From Elephas maximus indicus (lineage: Eukaryota > Chordata > Mammalia > Proboscidea > Elephantidae), in assembly GCF_024166365.1 (NCBI RefSeq), contig NC_064821.1, forward strand, positions 54,649,093-54,713,092: a stretch of 64,000 nucleotides of DNA. The letters are read 5' to 3'. Under the pieces are notes generated by a model. That model worked only from the letters and a program-made list of their open reading frames with translations, was not told where the DNA came from and did not search any database. The translations under genes were made by a program, and so were the position numbers. Shown here piece after piece: positions 10,626 to 21,988 of this stretch; position 1 is the first letter of the stretch; each line of letters opens with the position of its first letter.

Positions 10626-11533
10626 ATAAATCAACCGGAGCAGGGAAAAGGCTTTTCTCAGCATTGTCCACCTCCCCCCAGAGCCACAGGATTTGTAACA
10701 GGCTTAAAATACTCTGAGCCCTGGGAGAGTAGCTCTAGCTAAACATTAGCAGGCACTGGTGTGTCTGATTAAACCCTTGACCCCCCATGAAGTCACAGGT
10801 CTGCTAAGGACTGCCTGGGACTAGTGGGTGAATACAGGAAAAAGTTATGGGAGAGGGACAAACAGGTTGAGTTTTATAGGGGGAGTTAAGGACTCCTTTG
10901 AGAATTTGATGAAAGTAATGGACCTGTTGATAACAGAGGGAAATGGACTTGGTCGTTCCCCTGGTTACATATGAGGAAACTGAGGCTGGTCAGCCAGGGA
11001 ATTGCAGGCAGTGTCAGTCGCAGACACCAAGTTCAACTCCCTGTTCTCACCTTTTCCCATGATGCTGGGCGTGTCGGCACAAGACTCATGAGTCAACATC
11101 CCCACGTGGGATTCTGGAACTTTGCAGGTCCTTTGCTGAGATTCTGCCATGGGTCAGGGGAACAGTCTTTGGCTATCTGGAGGGAGACAGACCTCCATGG
11201 GTTCCTAAGGATTTTTTGAGGCCATCCCTGACAGTTCAAGAGTTCGTAGTTAAGTAAAATGCCAGGGAAGGTGCTGATCCCCAGGCATGTGGTGAGATAC
11301 TTGGGAAGGTCTGACGGGTTTATATTAACCAAGATCTTTGGACATTGGCCCAGGACATCTCCGTGGTGATCCAAGCAGTGAAGCCGTCCTACCTGATGCC
11401 CTATAGCTCCCTCTCCTTCTCTGTTGCTGCCTTCAGCTTTCTGGAAAGACTTTGGGGCAAGTCTTTCCAGAATGTTTCTTTATTGGGTAGAAAGATTCTG
11501 GTTTAAAAAACATCCTTAGCCATAGAGATAGAT
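10626..11533. other. Unique KAZN intron sequence
   Basis: Mostly unrecognised, with a possible short MIR piece around 10970 (ATGAGGAAACTGAGGCTG). No exon seen. Confidence 0.4.
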
Positions 11534-11871
11534 GTTGTTGTAGTTAGCTGCTGCCGAGTCAACCCTCGACTCATGGTGACTCCATGCACAGGTGAACAAA
11601 ATGCTGCCCAGTCTTGTGCCATCCCCATGATCAGTTGCAGATCAGACTATTTTGATCCAGAGGGTTTTCACTGGCCGATTTTTGGAAGTAGATTGTCAGG
11701 CCTTTTTTCCTAGTTCATCTTAGTCTGGGAGCTCTTCTGAAACCTATTCAGCATCGTAGCAACATGCAGACCTCCACTGACAGACGGGTGGTGGCTACGC
11801 ATGAGGTATGTTGGCTGGGAATTGAGCCTGGGTCTCCCACATGGAAGGCAAGGATTTTACCACTGAGCCAC
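11534..11871 (-). mobile_element. tRNA-Gly-headed AfroSINE variant, near full length
   Basis: A minus-strand copy of about 338 bases. The plus strand opens with the reversed RTE-like tail (GTTGTTGTAGTTAGCTGCTG). It closes with the reversed head (GGTCTCCCACATGGAAGGCA, then CCACTGAGCCACAT). Confidence 0.85.
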
Positions 11872-11959
11872 ATATGAGAGGTTAACCCAATCCCAGACTG
11901 AATCCTGGACTGGGTGGACCATAGTGATATAGAAGCATAATTTATCATCAACACAGTGC

Positions 11960-12115
11960 CACCCATCCCATATTTTACTTGATCCTTCCACCCCTATGAG
12001 GGATGCTGAGTGAATAGGATTTTTGCCCACATGTTAAGGATAAAAAAATGAGGTGTCAGAGAGGTGCTGTGATTTGCCGAAGACAAGAGAGGAGTTGGTG
12101 GCAGCTCTGGCATCT
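11960..12115 (-). mobile_element. MIR
   Basis: A diverged reversed MIR: GGATAAAAAAATGAGGTGTC and GTGATTTGCCGAAGACA, then GGCAGCTCTGG. Confidence 0.5.
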
Positions 12116-12251
12116 GCCAGCAAGGACTCCTTGTCCAACAACTTCCCTCCATGCTAGGTGGCCTCAGTAGATATGACCCCTGAGGTCCTATGATCACTTA
12201 AAGAAGAGGGAAGGGAAAGAGTTGGCTGGAAGCATCTTGGGAGACTATATT

Positions 12252-12458
12252 GTTCTTGTTAGTTGCTGTCCACTTGTCTCCAACTCATGGTGACCCCATG
12301 TACAACAAAATAAAATGTTGCCTAGTCCTATACCATCTTCCTGATCATCAGTATGTTTGAGTCCATTGTTACAACTTCGGTATCAGTCCATCTCATTGAA
12401 GGTTTCCCTCCTTTCCATTAGCCCTCTACTTTACCAATCATGATGTCCTTTTGACTGT
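12252..12458 (-). mobile_element. RTE-type LINE 3' end
   Basis: The reverse of the copy at 48030-48541: CAACTCATGGTGACCCCATG, then TTGAGTCCATTGTTAC, CATCTCATTGAAGG and CCAATCATGATGTCCTT. It has no tRNA-like head and continues into LINE coding sequence, so it is not a SINE. Confidence 0.75.
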
Positions 12459-13429
12459 AGTCACAATGTATTATGCCCCATGGCCAGGCCGTCAGGGGAC
12501 AACCAGGAGAGGCACATTCATCAAGATTTTATAGGTCAAAATATGATACCATCTTCTCTAGCCTCCTCCCATCACCATGACAATACACCTGACCCAGGGC
12601 CAAGGAGGTGGTTTCTGACATTGTCTCAAGGTACCTGCTTTGACATGCACTGACTTCCTGCACCTCCGGCCCAGGGCCAACTCTGTGTCATTCTGGGACT
12701 GTGCATTGAAGATCCCAGGAAATAAAACCCAGCAGACAGAAAGGATGCAGGGAGTAGCAGGGGTGCCCCCAAAGGCTTTCTCTGGGTCATCAGAGAAGCC
12801 AGAAGAAAAGTCTGTATGAAAATGCTCGACCATTCCCATGTCTCCTGCCTTTAGGAAGGTATGTCTTGTCTCTAACAGAGAGTCGGGGACAGGGCAGATT
12901 CCACCTTCTGTTCACTGTTTCTGCTTGAATATTCAGCCTGCCTAGGGCTCCCTTTAGGCTCTGACGCATCAGACAAATTTCACAACCTCACCTGTTAATA
13001 TTCCTCCACTACTCTGCCTTCATGACCCAAAGCCCCAAAGTGCTCGATTTCGTTTCAAAGAATGGCACCCCCCTCTCTTCCCTCTTGCTTCTCTCCCCAG
13101 AGGCGGCTATAAGGTGGGGTCGCAGGCCCAGGGTCTATCACTCCAGTCGCTTCCTGGAGGCAGGTACTGGGACACCCTTTTTACAGACATGGGAACTGAG
13201 ATACAGCAAGATTGTGTATGTTGCCTGGGGCTGTAAACTGATAGCTACCTAATGGGGCTGGGATTCAAACCACCACACCTTGCTGCTTCCCTGAAAGACA
13301 GGGTGAATGGCCTAAACTATGGGGAAACTGGTGTTAAGCAATGGCCTTGTCTCCCTAGGCCTCTCCCAGGGTACTTACAAGCTTCCATGCTCAGGCTCAA
13401 CTGCACTAATGGGAGAGTCAACGACCTCC
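12459..13429. other. Mostly unique intron sequence with one MIR piece
   Basis: Only a reversed MIR fragment (about 13180-13275: TTTTACAGACATGGGAACTG) is recognised. Confidence 0.45.
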
Positions 13430-13716
13430 CTTCCCCTCCCCTCCCCTCTGCCTCTCCTCCTCTCCTCTCCTCTCCTCCCCTCCCCTCCTTCTTCCCTCCC
13501 CTCCTTCTTCCCTCCTCTCCTCTCCTCCCCTCTCCTCCTTCTTCCGTCTTCTCCTCCCCTCTTCTTCCCTCCCTCCCCCTCCCCTCCCCTCCCTTCCCTC
13601 TCTCCTCTCCTCCCCTCTTTTATCTACTCTTTCTCCTCCGCCCCCCTCTTCTCTTTCTTCTCTCTCTCTCTCTCTTTCCCTCCCTTCCTCCCTCCCTGTC
13701 TCTTTTCTCCTTTCTG
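13430..13716. repeat. Homopyrimidine tract (C/T-rich low complexity)
   Basis: About 285 bases almost entirely C and T on the plus strand, made of CCCCT, CTCCT, CTTCTTCC and CTCTCTCT blocks. The minus strand is correspondingly G/A-rich with many GGGGA runs, giving triplex and G-quadruplex potential. Confidence 0.95.
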
Positions 13717-14224
13717 AAATGGGCCCAGTACTGGTGGGAACAGTCCTTTCTTCCTGAGGCCCTAGAATGCCCAGGAATGGAGGGCAATTTTCCTGTTTTG
13801 TCCTTCATCCCCTATGCTGGCAAGGGCTGATGAGAGAGCTTTGGACAGAGTGAATGTGAGTGGGGCGGACTGGCCTCCTCAGGGAACAGAACCATGGCTT
13901 GTCCTCTGAGGAACCAGCCTTGCAGCTGGACCATCAGGGTCTGAGGTGCCTGGGTCCACAGCTGAGTTCAATTTCCTTGAAGTTTCATCAGAATTGTCCA
14001 CTTCCAGAACTTTCTCAGCCCTACTCACTGACCATAGGTGCTTCTCACTCAGCAAAGGCCTCATTAAACTCTTGTTCAGCCCCTGCACATGTGCCCCGTT
14101 CCCAAAACCCTGATATCCTTCATGGGCACACAGACAGCGTTTTCTGAGCAAGCAGGTTCCATGTACTCAGCAGAGGACTCGCTGTCCTGGCTTACGGCCG
14201 CCCCTTTGGAGGTCATTGGCTGTA
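13717..14224. other. Unique KAZN intron sequence
   Basis: Nothing recognised. Confidence 0.45.
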
Positions 14225-14350
14225 GAGCTGGAGGGGAACTGTGAGATGTCCTAACCAGGATGACTCCTTCTTGTAAATACAAGGAAGCTGAGGTCCAGAG
14301 AGATGGTGCAGGTTCACCCAGGGAGCCAGAGGCAGAACTGGAACCCAGGT
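14225..14350 (-). mobile_element. MIR fragment
   Basis: Reversed words: AAGGAAGCTGAGGTCCAGAG and CAGAACTGGAACCCAGGTCT. Confidence 0.65.
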
Positions 14351-14737
14351 CTCGGCACTCCTAGTTAGAAGTTCTTTCTGGGACTGGCATTTCCCTCCCC
14401 AAAGGTCTGGGCCAGGGCAGTGCTCTCCTTCTGCTTTAAAAGCCACTTCAACGTTTATTAAGCACCTACTATGTATCAGGCACTTGAGTGATACATGGTC
14501 TTGGCCGTCATGTACCTTACAGAGAAAGGGAGAAGCCCTCAAAGGTGGAGGGTCTGGAGGAACAAGCTCAGGGCCTGCTTCAGGTCTGGGCTGCCCTATT
14601 TCCCCTTCTTCATGGGCTCTGAGGGGCTTTGCTTATTCAAGAAAGATTTTGACTCCCCAACTGGGTAAGAAATAGCTTAGTAGACTTCTAAGCAAGGAGG
14701 TAAGTCCCCAACCAGAATTCCTTCTGGCGCACTAGAA

Positions 14738-14942
14738 CCAGACAACCTGAGTTCAAATTCCAGCAGCACCAATTCCTGGCTGTGTGTCCTGGGACAAGGT
14801 ACTTAACCTTTCTAAAGCACACTTTCGTTATCTGCAAAGTGGGGATAACAGTTAGTATCTACGGTGAAGGGTTGTTGGGAAGATGTGATGAAATAATGCA
14901 TAAAGCATTGGCAAAGGAAATGGTGCATCGTAAGCCACCTAA
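14738..14942 (+). mobile_element. MIR, nearly complete
   Basis: Follows the MIR order: CCTGAGTTCAAATTCCAGC, CTGGGACAAGGTACTTAACC, TTATCTGCAAAGTGGGGATA and GGGTTGTTGGGAAGATG. Confidence 0.8.
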
Positions 14943-15009
14943 TTAAATATTATTCTAAACCCACCACCCCCACCACCGCTGCTGCCTCCCATTCCTCCTC
15001 CACAGGTAA

Positions 15010-15205
15010 TGGCTGGTTGTGGGTTCAAATCCTGGCTCTGCTGCTTTCTAGCTGTGTTGAACATGAGCAAGTGTTTTCACCTCTCTGAGCCTCAGTTTTT
15101 TCATCTGTAATATGGGAATACGATTCTTACCTACCTGGCAGCTTTGTTACAAAGATTCAATGGGAAAAATGTATGCAACATGCCTGACACATAAATGCCT
15201 GGAAT
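15010..15205 (+). mobile_element. MIR, nearly complete
   Basis: GGGTTCAAATCCTGGCTCTG, TCTGAGCCTCAGTTTTTTCA and GCCTGACACATAAATGCC appear in MIR order, directly downstream of the previous MIR. Confidence 0.82.
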
Positions 15206-15699
15206 AACTGATGGTTCCTGTCCCCTGCCATCTTACGATAACCGCAGCATCTCTGTGAAGCAAACAACTTCCTCTCAAATGTCTGGGTTACATGGGTGTC
15301 CCTTCCTGTCAATTGGCCCCAGCTTTCTCCTTAGCATTTCAATGAGGAAAAGCAGTTCCATTATGAACTGGAATAGACTTGACCCTCACTCGTATGTAAT
15401 AAGAGGACCTTGTCACCTCTCCTACCTGCTCAGCTGGCAGGTTTCACAAGCCTGTGTCCAGAGACCCAAGCAATGGGCAATGGGGAATATTCTCCTGCCG
15501 CTTAGCAGGTCACCCGAGCAGGGTGTTAGGGCACATTGAGATTTTCAGGCACCACCTAAAAGGAGGTGTTTTTATACTCTTCCGTCCCATCCCAGCCTGC
15601 TCCCCTAATCAGTGAAATGTGAAATGTGAGCCCCAGAGTCCAGGCGCTGGGTCTGTGTCGTGCCCTGTGTCTCGGTCCTGTGGGCACAGCAAGGCCTTG

Positions 15700-15875
15700 G
15701 GGGTTGGTATACCGACTCTGCCACCATCGCCTGTGTGGTTTTAGGCAAGACACTTCCTCTCTCTGAGCCCCAGTTCCCTCCACTTGTACTGGGGGTGATC
15801 ACTCCTCCCTCCTAGGATTCAATGAGCTCACGTGATAAAGGGCCGGCTTGCCTGGCACATGGTAGGTGGCCAGGT
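15700..15875 (+). mobile_element. MIR
   Basis: GACTCTGCCACCATCG, TCTGAGCCCCAGTTCCCTCC and GGCACATGGTAGGTGG. Confidence 0.7.
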
Positions 15876-16127
15876 AAAACTCTTTCTGTCTCCACTGAGT
15901 ACGTGGTCACCAAAGCATCTTGCTCATCACCGGCCTCATAAACCCTTGATTGATTGCATGAATCTCTACCCTCAGGCCAGCCCCGCTGACAAAGGCCAAT
16001 TCACACCCCATCATCCTTCCTGCACTGTGGTGCCTGTTGAGTGCCAGGATGCCCGATGCTGATGCGGAAAATCCCACTGAGGTGTCCCTTTCTCCAAACC
16101 TTTCCCCCATTGACTCTTATCCTTCCA

Positions 16128-16505
16128 ATTACTCCGCATAAAAAGGAATGAAGTCCTGTTGCCTGACACTACATGGATGGACCTAGAAAACATCATGCTG
16201 ATGCGAAATCAGTCAGACACCAAAGGACAAATTCCGTATGCTCTCATTTACATGAAATAAGCAAATATATAGAGACCAAAGCTTTTGTGGTTACCAGGGG
16301 TGGGAGAGAGAGGAAAAAGGGGAGTTTTTGCTTAGGGGGCATTGAGTTTATGTTAATGGTGGTGGAATAATTTGGAAAAGGATAGCAAGAATGGTTGCTC
16401 AATATGAAAAATGTAACCCATGTCAACGAATCATGCATGCAGAGATTATTGAATTGGCAATTTTTTTCATGTATACTTTCACCACGATAAAGGAAAAAAA
16501 AAAAA
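16128..16505 (+). mobile_element. Old LINE-1 3' end
   Basis: ORF2/3' UTR border words (CTACATGGATGGACCTAGAA, GGTTACCAGGGGTGGGAGAG) lead to an A-rich end at about 16490-16505. Much more diverged than the L1s at 604 and 44561. Confidence 0.8.
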
Positions 16506-16643
16506 ACAAAAACACTTGTCTTTCCAGTGTTCCATTTTCTGAAGGTCTAAGTGACTAGAAATGTTTAATAAGCCAATTCAAGTCTGCAGTGACCGCAGTC
16601 TGGTGTTTGGCTTATTCACTAAGCCCTTTGTATTTGCATTGTT

Positions 16644-16852
16644 GCTGTTGTTGTTAGTCGCCGTTGTGTTGATTCCAACTCATGGCAACCCCACGTGTGC
16701 AGAATAGAACTTCTCCATAGGGTTTTCAAGGCTGTGACCTTTCAGAGGCAGATCACCAGGCCTGTCTTCTGAGGGGCCTCTGGGTGGGTTGGAACCACCA
16801 AGTTTTCAACTGGTAGTCAAGCACTTAACTATGTGCAACACCCAAGGACTCC
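16644..16852 (-). mobile_element. AfroSINE, long form
   Basis: The reversed tail TTGCTGTTGTTGTTAGTCGC and reversed 5' end CAACACCCAAGGACTCC bound the copy. Confidence 0.88.
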
Positions 16853-17049
16853 TTGGTTTGTATAGGTTCCTTCAGTATGTCAATGTAAAGGAGAAACTGA
16901 TGGTGGAATTTTAACCCCTGTGGAAAAAACAAGATGTTTTAGCATAATGGTGGTGAGGGTCATCTCCCTGTACCCCTCTGATCACACCCCACACAGGCAG
17001 CCACTTTCTGTTCAAAGGATAGCTTGTTAAGATCAAAGCTTGCTAAGAC

Positions 17050-17370
17050 CATGAGGCTCCATTGGACAGATGAGGAAACTGAGGCCCAGCAATGTAATCA
17101 AGTACCAAGAGCTAGTGAATGGTTGAGCAGGGACTCAGACCAGGTCTGTCTCCCTCAGAGCCTGTGTTCATTACATTAAGATACAATAGGAATCAATCTT
17201 CATATGCCAGCCGCTTCTCAGCGCTTTGTATGTATCATCTAATTTAATCCTCACAACCCCGTATAAGAGAGGTGCTGCTATTAACCCTACTTCTCAGAGC
17301 ACACTTCCCAGGTGTGCTGCCAAGTTCATCTGCCCAAGTGGTGGAGCCAGGTCACTGATGCCCATCCTTT
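17050..17370 (-). mobile_element. Two adjacent MIR pieces
   Basis: Reversed MIR words: CAGATGAGGAAACTGAGGCC (17070s), then a second start GTATGTATCATCTAATTTAATC with CTCACAACCCC (17230s). Confidence 0.65.
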
Positions 17371-17419
17371 CAGCCACTGCCCTATGCTGAGCTCCAAGAT
17401 GGGAAGAGTGGGGCCTAAA

Positions 17420-17535
17420 TGTTGATTCTAGAGACCCGAATTCAAGTTCCCTCCTTGCCACCCAATGTCTTATGCATCCTTGGATGAGACACACAGCCTC
17501 TCTGGACTTCTGTCTCTTCTTCTGTGAAAATAAGG
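17420..17535 (+). mobile_element. MIR fragment
   Basis: TTCTAGAGACCCGAATTCAAG and CCTTGGATGAGACACACAGC follow the MIR head order. Confidence 0.5.
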
Positions 17536-18059
17536 GGCCCTGGGGCTCTGCCAAGATCACTTGACCACTAATGTTCATGAGTCAGGGGAATTAGTACCTT
17601 TCTACGTAAGAGCGCAAACCAAGCTGGCTACATGAGGTTAGATTTTCATGGCTTCTGCGATTAGAACTGCTTCCCCACTAGACCCAGGGAATTTCGTCTC
17701 TGGGTGGGCAAAGAAAGGGCTGACGTTAATGAAACCTTGCTTCCTGACCCACTGCAGAGCATAAGCCCATTGTGACGTGCAAGGCCTGGCAGCCATGGTG
17801 TGAGGACCTAGCCCTGTGGTTGGCCGATGCTGTCCCCTGAATACCTCCCCTCTGTTCCCTTGAACTTTCCCAGCAAAACTTGCCCCAGAAAAGCAGAGCC
17901 TCACTGAGGCAGCTTAGAAGATGCTAGAAAGTTCATTTCTCTTAACAAGCCCCTGTCTGTGGTGGCCCAAACCAAGGCTCACAGAGCTTCTGCAAAATCA
18001 ACTCCTCACTGCCCACCAGCCAGGGCTAATTCCTCTTTCATATGTTTGAAATGTTAACA
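17536..18059. other. Unique KAZN intron sequence
   Basis: Nothing recognised. Confidence 0.45.
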
Positions 18060-18478
18060 TTAATTCTGATTATAACCATTTATTGAATGCCTACTAATCT
18101 TCAAAGGTCTGTAGGTGGCACAAATGGTTTTCTCTCGAGTGCTACCCTAAAGGTTGGTGGTTCAAACCCACCCAGCAGCACAGTGGAAGAAAGGCCTGGC
18201 TATCTGCTTCCATAAACATCACACCCAAGAAAACGCTATGGAGCAGTTCTACTCTGTCACATGGGGTCACCATGAGTTGGAATCAACTTGACGGTGATGG
18301 GTTTGGTTTTTTTTGAACAATCTCCAAATCTCTTCTCATGAGCCCTCACAATAACCTTATGAGGCTGGGTCTATTGTGACCCCCATTTTGCAGGTTAAGA
18401 AACCAGCATTAAAGAAAAGAAGTGACTTGCTCAAGGTCACACAGCCAGGTAAGCAATAGAGCCAGGATTTCAACCCAG
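18060..18478 (-). mobile_element. MIR split by a SINE
   Basis: CATTTATTGAATGCCTACTA lies before the SINE. GAGCCCTCACAATAACC and CAAGGTCACACAGCCAGG lie after it, so one MIR was broken at about 18107. Confidence 0.78.
18108..18312 (+). mobile_element. AfroSINE, long form, inside MIR
   Basis: Head GTCTGTAGGTGGCACAAATG, internal GGTGGTTCAAACCCACCC (box B), and end GACGGTGATGGGTTTGG. Confidence 0.88.
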
Positions 18479-18770
18479 CCTGCTGACTAAAGCCCCCAGA
18501 AAGATTCTGATGCAGTAGCTTGGGTTTGGCGAGGGTTCAAAGAGGAGGTGCAGACAGCTGTCTGCCATAGTTTGGGCCAAGTTCTGGGGTCAAAGAAAGA
18601 GAGGCTGGAGCCCAAGGAAGACAGTGGTTTGCCCAAAAGAGAGAGAGAGAAGGTGGGAAGGCTGAAGTTCAGGACTCCTGGCTCTGGTCCAGGCTTCTTG
18701 CCCAAACTCCCTACTCCATACAGAGTCTTGTTTTGTTTTTTTTTTCAATCCGTAACACTGGTGTCCTAAC

Positions 18771-18988
18771 ACAGGGGTTGGCAAACTTCTGTAAAAGGCC
18801 AGATGGTAGATATTTTAGGATTTGAGGGCCATATGGTCTCTGTTGCAAGCACTCAACAGTGCCATTAGAGCAAGAAAGCAGCATAGACAACATGTAAACA
18901 AACGGGGGTGGCTGAGTTCCAATAAAACTTTATTTATAAAATTGATGACCTAGATTTGGCCTGCTGGTTGCAGTTTGCCAATTCCTAT
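18771..18988. mobile_element. hAT-type DNA transposon fossil
   Basis: Ends are CAGGGGTTGGCAAACTTCTG and its imperfect inverse CAGTTTGCCAATTCCT. Inside are AAAAGGCCAGATGGTAGATA and TTCCAATAAAACTTTATTTA, a familiar mammal-wide non-autonomous element. Confidence 0.78.
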
Positions 18989-19002
18989 TCTTGCAGAGTG
19001 AG

Positions 19003-19338
19003 ATACTGGTGTTTCAGTCGTAGCATTCTTACCTTCCATGCAGGAATCCCTGGTTCAATTCCTGGCCAACCCACCTCATGCACAGCCACCACCTGTCAGT
19101 GGAGGCTTACATGTTGCTATGATGCTGAACAGGTTTCAGTGGAGCTTCCAAACTCAGAGAGACTAGGAAGAAAGGCCTGGCAATCTACTTCTGAAAATCA
19201 GGCAGTGAACCCTATGGATCACGACAGCCTGATCTACAGCCAATCATGTGAATGCTGCAGGACCTGGCAGTGTTTTGTTCTGTTGTGCATGGGGTCACCA
19301 TAAATTGGGGGCAACTTGACAGCAGCTAACAACAACAT
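19003..19338 (+). mobile_element. tRNA-Gly-headed AfroSINE variant
   Basis: Head ACTGGTGTTTCAGTCGTAGC with TTACCTTCCATGCAGG and GGTTCAATTCCTGGCC. The body has GGAGGCTTACATGTTGC, and the tail is GACAGCAGCTAACAACAAC. Confidence 0.87.
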
Positions 19339-19692
19339 TCTAACAGAAGATTTTAATGCTTTTAATGGCGGTAATTAATAGAAGGGAGTAATGGTAGAAA
19401 CTTCAGGCAAGAAGCCAGGTCTAGAGATACAGAGTTCAAACGCAGAGTGGGGAAAACTTCCCTGATGCTTCTTAAATCAAACCTAATTAGCCAAAATCTT
19501 GGGATTCTTCTATCAAGTCTTCGCTTTCCTGATAAGGTCTGCAGTATACTATAGGGTTAAGAGCAAGACTTGAGTCTCAGAGACTTGGGTTCATATCTTG
19601 GCTCTGCCACTCACCAACTACGTAATCTTGGGCAAACTGCTTAATATCTCAGTGTCTCCTTGTCGTCATCTGTAATACAGGGGTGGCAGTAC

Positions 19693-20003
19693 AGGGAGTC
19701 CCCAGCTTACATCGGGGTTCCTTTCAGTGACTCTGCCGTAAGTTGGTTCTGATGTAAGTCAGATACCTCTTTTTTTTTTTTTCTTAGTTTTCATTGTGAT
19801 TGCTGTTTATTATCAGTATCTTTATAAATCCGATCTTCGAACATCTGTGAGTGAACAGCTGAGAATGATAACATCAGCACATTACATGCTACAACGTTGT
19901 ATGTAGTACATATTACTAACAATAAGATTTTAAAAAAAAAAAAGATGGTTGTAAGTGTAGTTTGTTATAACTCGAATATGTCGTAAGTCGGGGACTGCCT
20001 GTG
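19693..20003. mobile_element. Tigger/pogo-like MITE
   Basis: The termini CAGGGAGTCCCCAGCTTAC and GTAAGTCGGGGACTGCCTG are inverted repeats. A TA lies at the left border, as expected for a TcMar-type insertion. It sits inside a MIR. A relative is at 42197-42540. Confidence 0.72.
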
Positions 20004-20074
20004 CCTACCTTTCAGGGATGTTGTGAGGACTGAATGTATAAAGTGCCTAGCACAGTGATGGCACAATTACCAGC

Positions 20075-20263
20075 TTACCAGTTGCTGTTGACTCCAACTC
20101 ATGAAAATCCAGTGTATGTCAGGGTAGCACTGTGCTCCATGGGGTTTACAATGGCCCACTTTTTAGAAGCAGATTACCAGGCCTGTCTTCTGGGTGGGTC
20201 CAAACGGCCAACCTTCCAGCTAGTAGTCGAGCACTTAGCTGTTTGCACCACCCAGGGACTCCT
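20075..20263 (-). mobile_element. AfroSINE inside MIR
   Basis: The reversed tail CCAGTTGCTGTTGACTCCAA and reversed start GCACCACCCAGGGACTCC bound the copy, which ends about 150 bases before the next KAZN exon. Confidence 0.87.
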
Positions 20264-20324
20264 GGCACATAGTACTAGGTACTCAGTAAATCTCAGCAGT
20301 TATGGCCGTTGTCACCAGTGGGAC

Positions 20325-20352
20325 TGTGTGTGTGTGTGTGTGTGTGTGTGTG
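20325..20352. repeat. GT microsatellite
   Basis: An uninterrupted GT run of about 14 units lies 65 bases upstream of the exon acceptor at 20417. Confidence 0.95.
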
Positions 20353-20416
20353 CATGTCTCTGGATGGCAGTGGCTAGCTCAAAACGGGTGCTGACTCAAA
20401 ACGGGTATCTCTGCAG

Positions 20417-20531
20417 CTCCGCAGGCATCCGGGAGGCTGAGCGCTTCAGAACACCCCCAGGGAGGGCCTCCAGCATCACCCGGGCGGGGAAGGAGGAGAA
20501 CTGCAGTGCCATCAAGTACAAGGCTGGCAGG
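20417..20531 (+). CDS. KAZN: KAZN coding exon: post-SAM basic linker
   Basis: This 115-base exon follows an intron of about 12 kb. Its first base C completes the Asn codon started at 8437-8438. It then encodes 38 residues, SAGIREAERFRTPPGRASSI followed by TRAGKEENCSAIKYKAGR, and ends in phase 0. The acceptor is ATCTCTGCAG ending at 20416. The donor is AGG|GTAAGT at 20531/20532. No known domain is visible. The segment is rich in Arg, Lys and Ser (RTPPGRASS), so it is probably a disordered basic linker and possibly phosphorylated. A GT microsatellite lies about 65 bases upstream of the acceptor. Confidence 0.92.
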
Positions 20532-20774
20532 GTAAGTCACTCGGTTGCTTACCTGTGAGTCCTACACACCTATAAAGCTCTTTTTGTCCTCTGGGCCCAA
20601 GTTGCCCTCTCCCAATGCACCTCTGGGACTCCTGTGTTGGCCTGTGGAGGTAGGAGGATGGGCCAGGTCACAGGTGCAGCTAGGAGAGATGTCCTGGTAG
20701 CCACCTTCAAGGAACCTGCATGATGCCTAAGGCACAGTGCAAAGGTTTCCACAAGGCTTAGCATAGTGTATCTG

Positions 20775-20957
20775 GAAGTTCAGGTCTCACCTGCCCACAT
20801 CAGAATCACCTGGGGCGGGAGGGGCGGGTGGCTTAATGTGCAGATTCTAGGCCTCCCTATATCTTTTGAAGCAGAAGGTCTCTGGGGTGAGGTGGAAGCC
20901 TACATACAACCTGCCCAGAGGGCACCAATGCACCACCCCCCCTTCTGAGAACCACCA
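20775..20957. mobile_element. MER5A-like hAT fossil
   Basis: CACATCAGAATCACCTGGGG, CAGATTCTAGGCCTCC and TTCTGAGAACCACC follow the MER5A order. Confidence 0.75.
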
Positions 20958-21419
20958 ACTTTGGTTTTGAACTCCAGCAATTTGATCAAAAGCAAAAGAC
21001 GAGCCTCTCTGCCGATTCCAACAAAACAGTAGGAAAAGAGGTACAGTTTGAGCCTGACCACATCACAGCCTCCTAAATGGAAATGGGTAGACGGAGATGG
21101 CAGAACTGGGTACTCTCAAATTTCTTTCATGCGTTCAGCAAACATTGCTGGGGTTCTCACTGTGTCCAGGCACCTAGGAATGAGGATGAGGGTATAAACA
21201 TGAATAGATTACCACCCTTACCCTTAAGTTTCTTTCAGGGGGGCAATATTACCCCCAAAGGGGTGAAAACTTTTCAGGAGAGGAGCAAAAAAAACCTTAC
21301 TCTCTATACACATAAAGCATAGATATACTTATGTACATAAACAGATACGCAGTATATCTGCGGTACTAAAATTTCATGGTGGAGCGTGACTGGGGGACGA
21401 TTGTCTAAAAAGGCCCCTT

Positions 21420-21622
21420 TACCAGCTACTGTCAAGCTGATTCCAACTGATGGCAGCCCCGTGAGTGTCAGAGTAGAACTGTGCTCCATGGGGTTTTCAG
21501 TGGCTGAATTATGGGAAATAGGTCACCAAGCCTTTTTTTCAGGGCACCTCTGAGTGGATTCAAGCCATCAACCTTTTGGTTAGCAGCCAAGCGTGTTAAC
21601 CATTGGTACCACCAGGGACTCC
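21420..21622 (-). mobile_element. AfroSINE
   Basis: Reversed tail CCAGCTACTGTCAAGCTGAT and reversed 5' end GGTACCACCAGGGACTCC. A short A-run follows. Confidence 0.87.
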
Positions 21623-21737
21623 CTCCTCAAAAAAAAAAAAAAGGTTGAGAAAAACTGGTCTAGAAAGAAAAGCAGCCGAGTAAATAAATAACTTTAAAGC
21701 ACTTTCATGGCTATGATAGTAGAGACACATTCAAAAC

Positions 21738-21988
21738 AGGAGGTCAATATTTATTGAGGACCTACTGTGTGCAATAATAGTCACTGCTATTCATTGAGTA
21801 CCTACTCTGTGCCAGCCCCTCGTTTTGCGCTTCTCACATCTGATTTCTACACTTTATTACAACTCCTGGAGGTAGAAATTACTATTTCTATTTTGCAGCA
21901 GAGAAAACTGAGAAATACGGTGACTTGTCCCAGGTCACACAGCTAGGAAGTGGCAGAGCAGGGATCCAAACCCAGGTCTGTGAGTCTC
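21738..21988 (-). mobile_element. MIR, nearly complete
   Basis: Reversed order: TCAATATTTATTGAGGACCT, ATTGAGTACCTACTCTGTGC and CCAGGTCACACAGCTAGGAA. Confidence 0.82.

Larger units (their letters stand above)
19550..20310 (+). mobile_element. MIR interrupted by a MITE and a SINE
   Basis: The MIR head (GGGTTCATATCTTGGCTCTG, CTGTAATACAGGGGTGGCAG) stops at 19693. Its middle resumes at about 20003 (TACCTTTCAGGGATGTTGTG), and the end follows the SINE (GGCACATAGTACTAGGTACTC, 20265-20310). Confidence 0.75.

Noticed and set aside
13252..13830. Plus-strand open frame of 192 codons rich in Pro, Ser and Leu
   Set aside because: Composition reflects the homopyrimidine tract.
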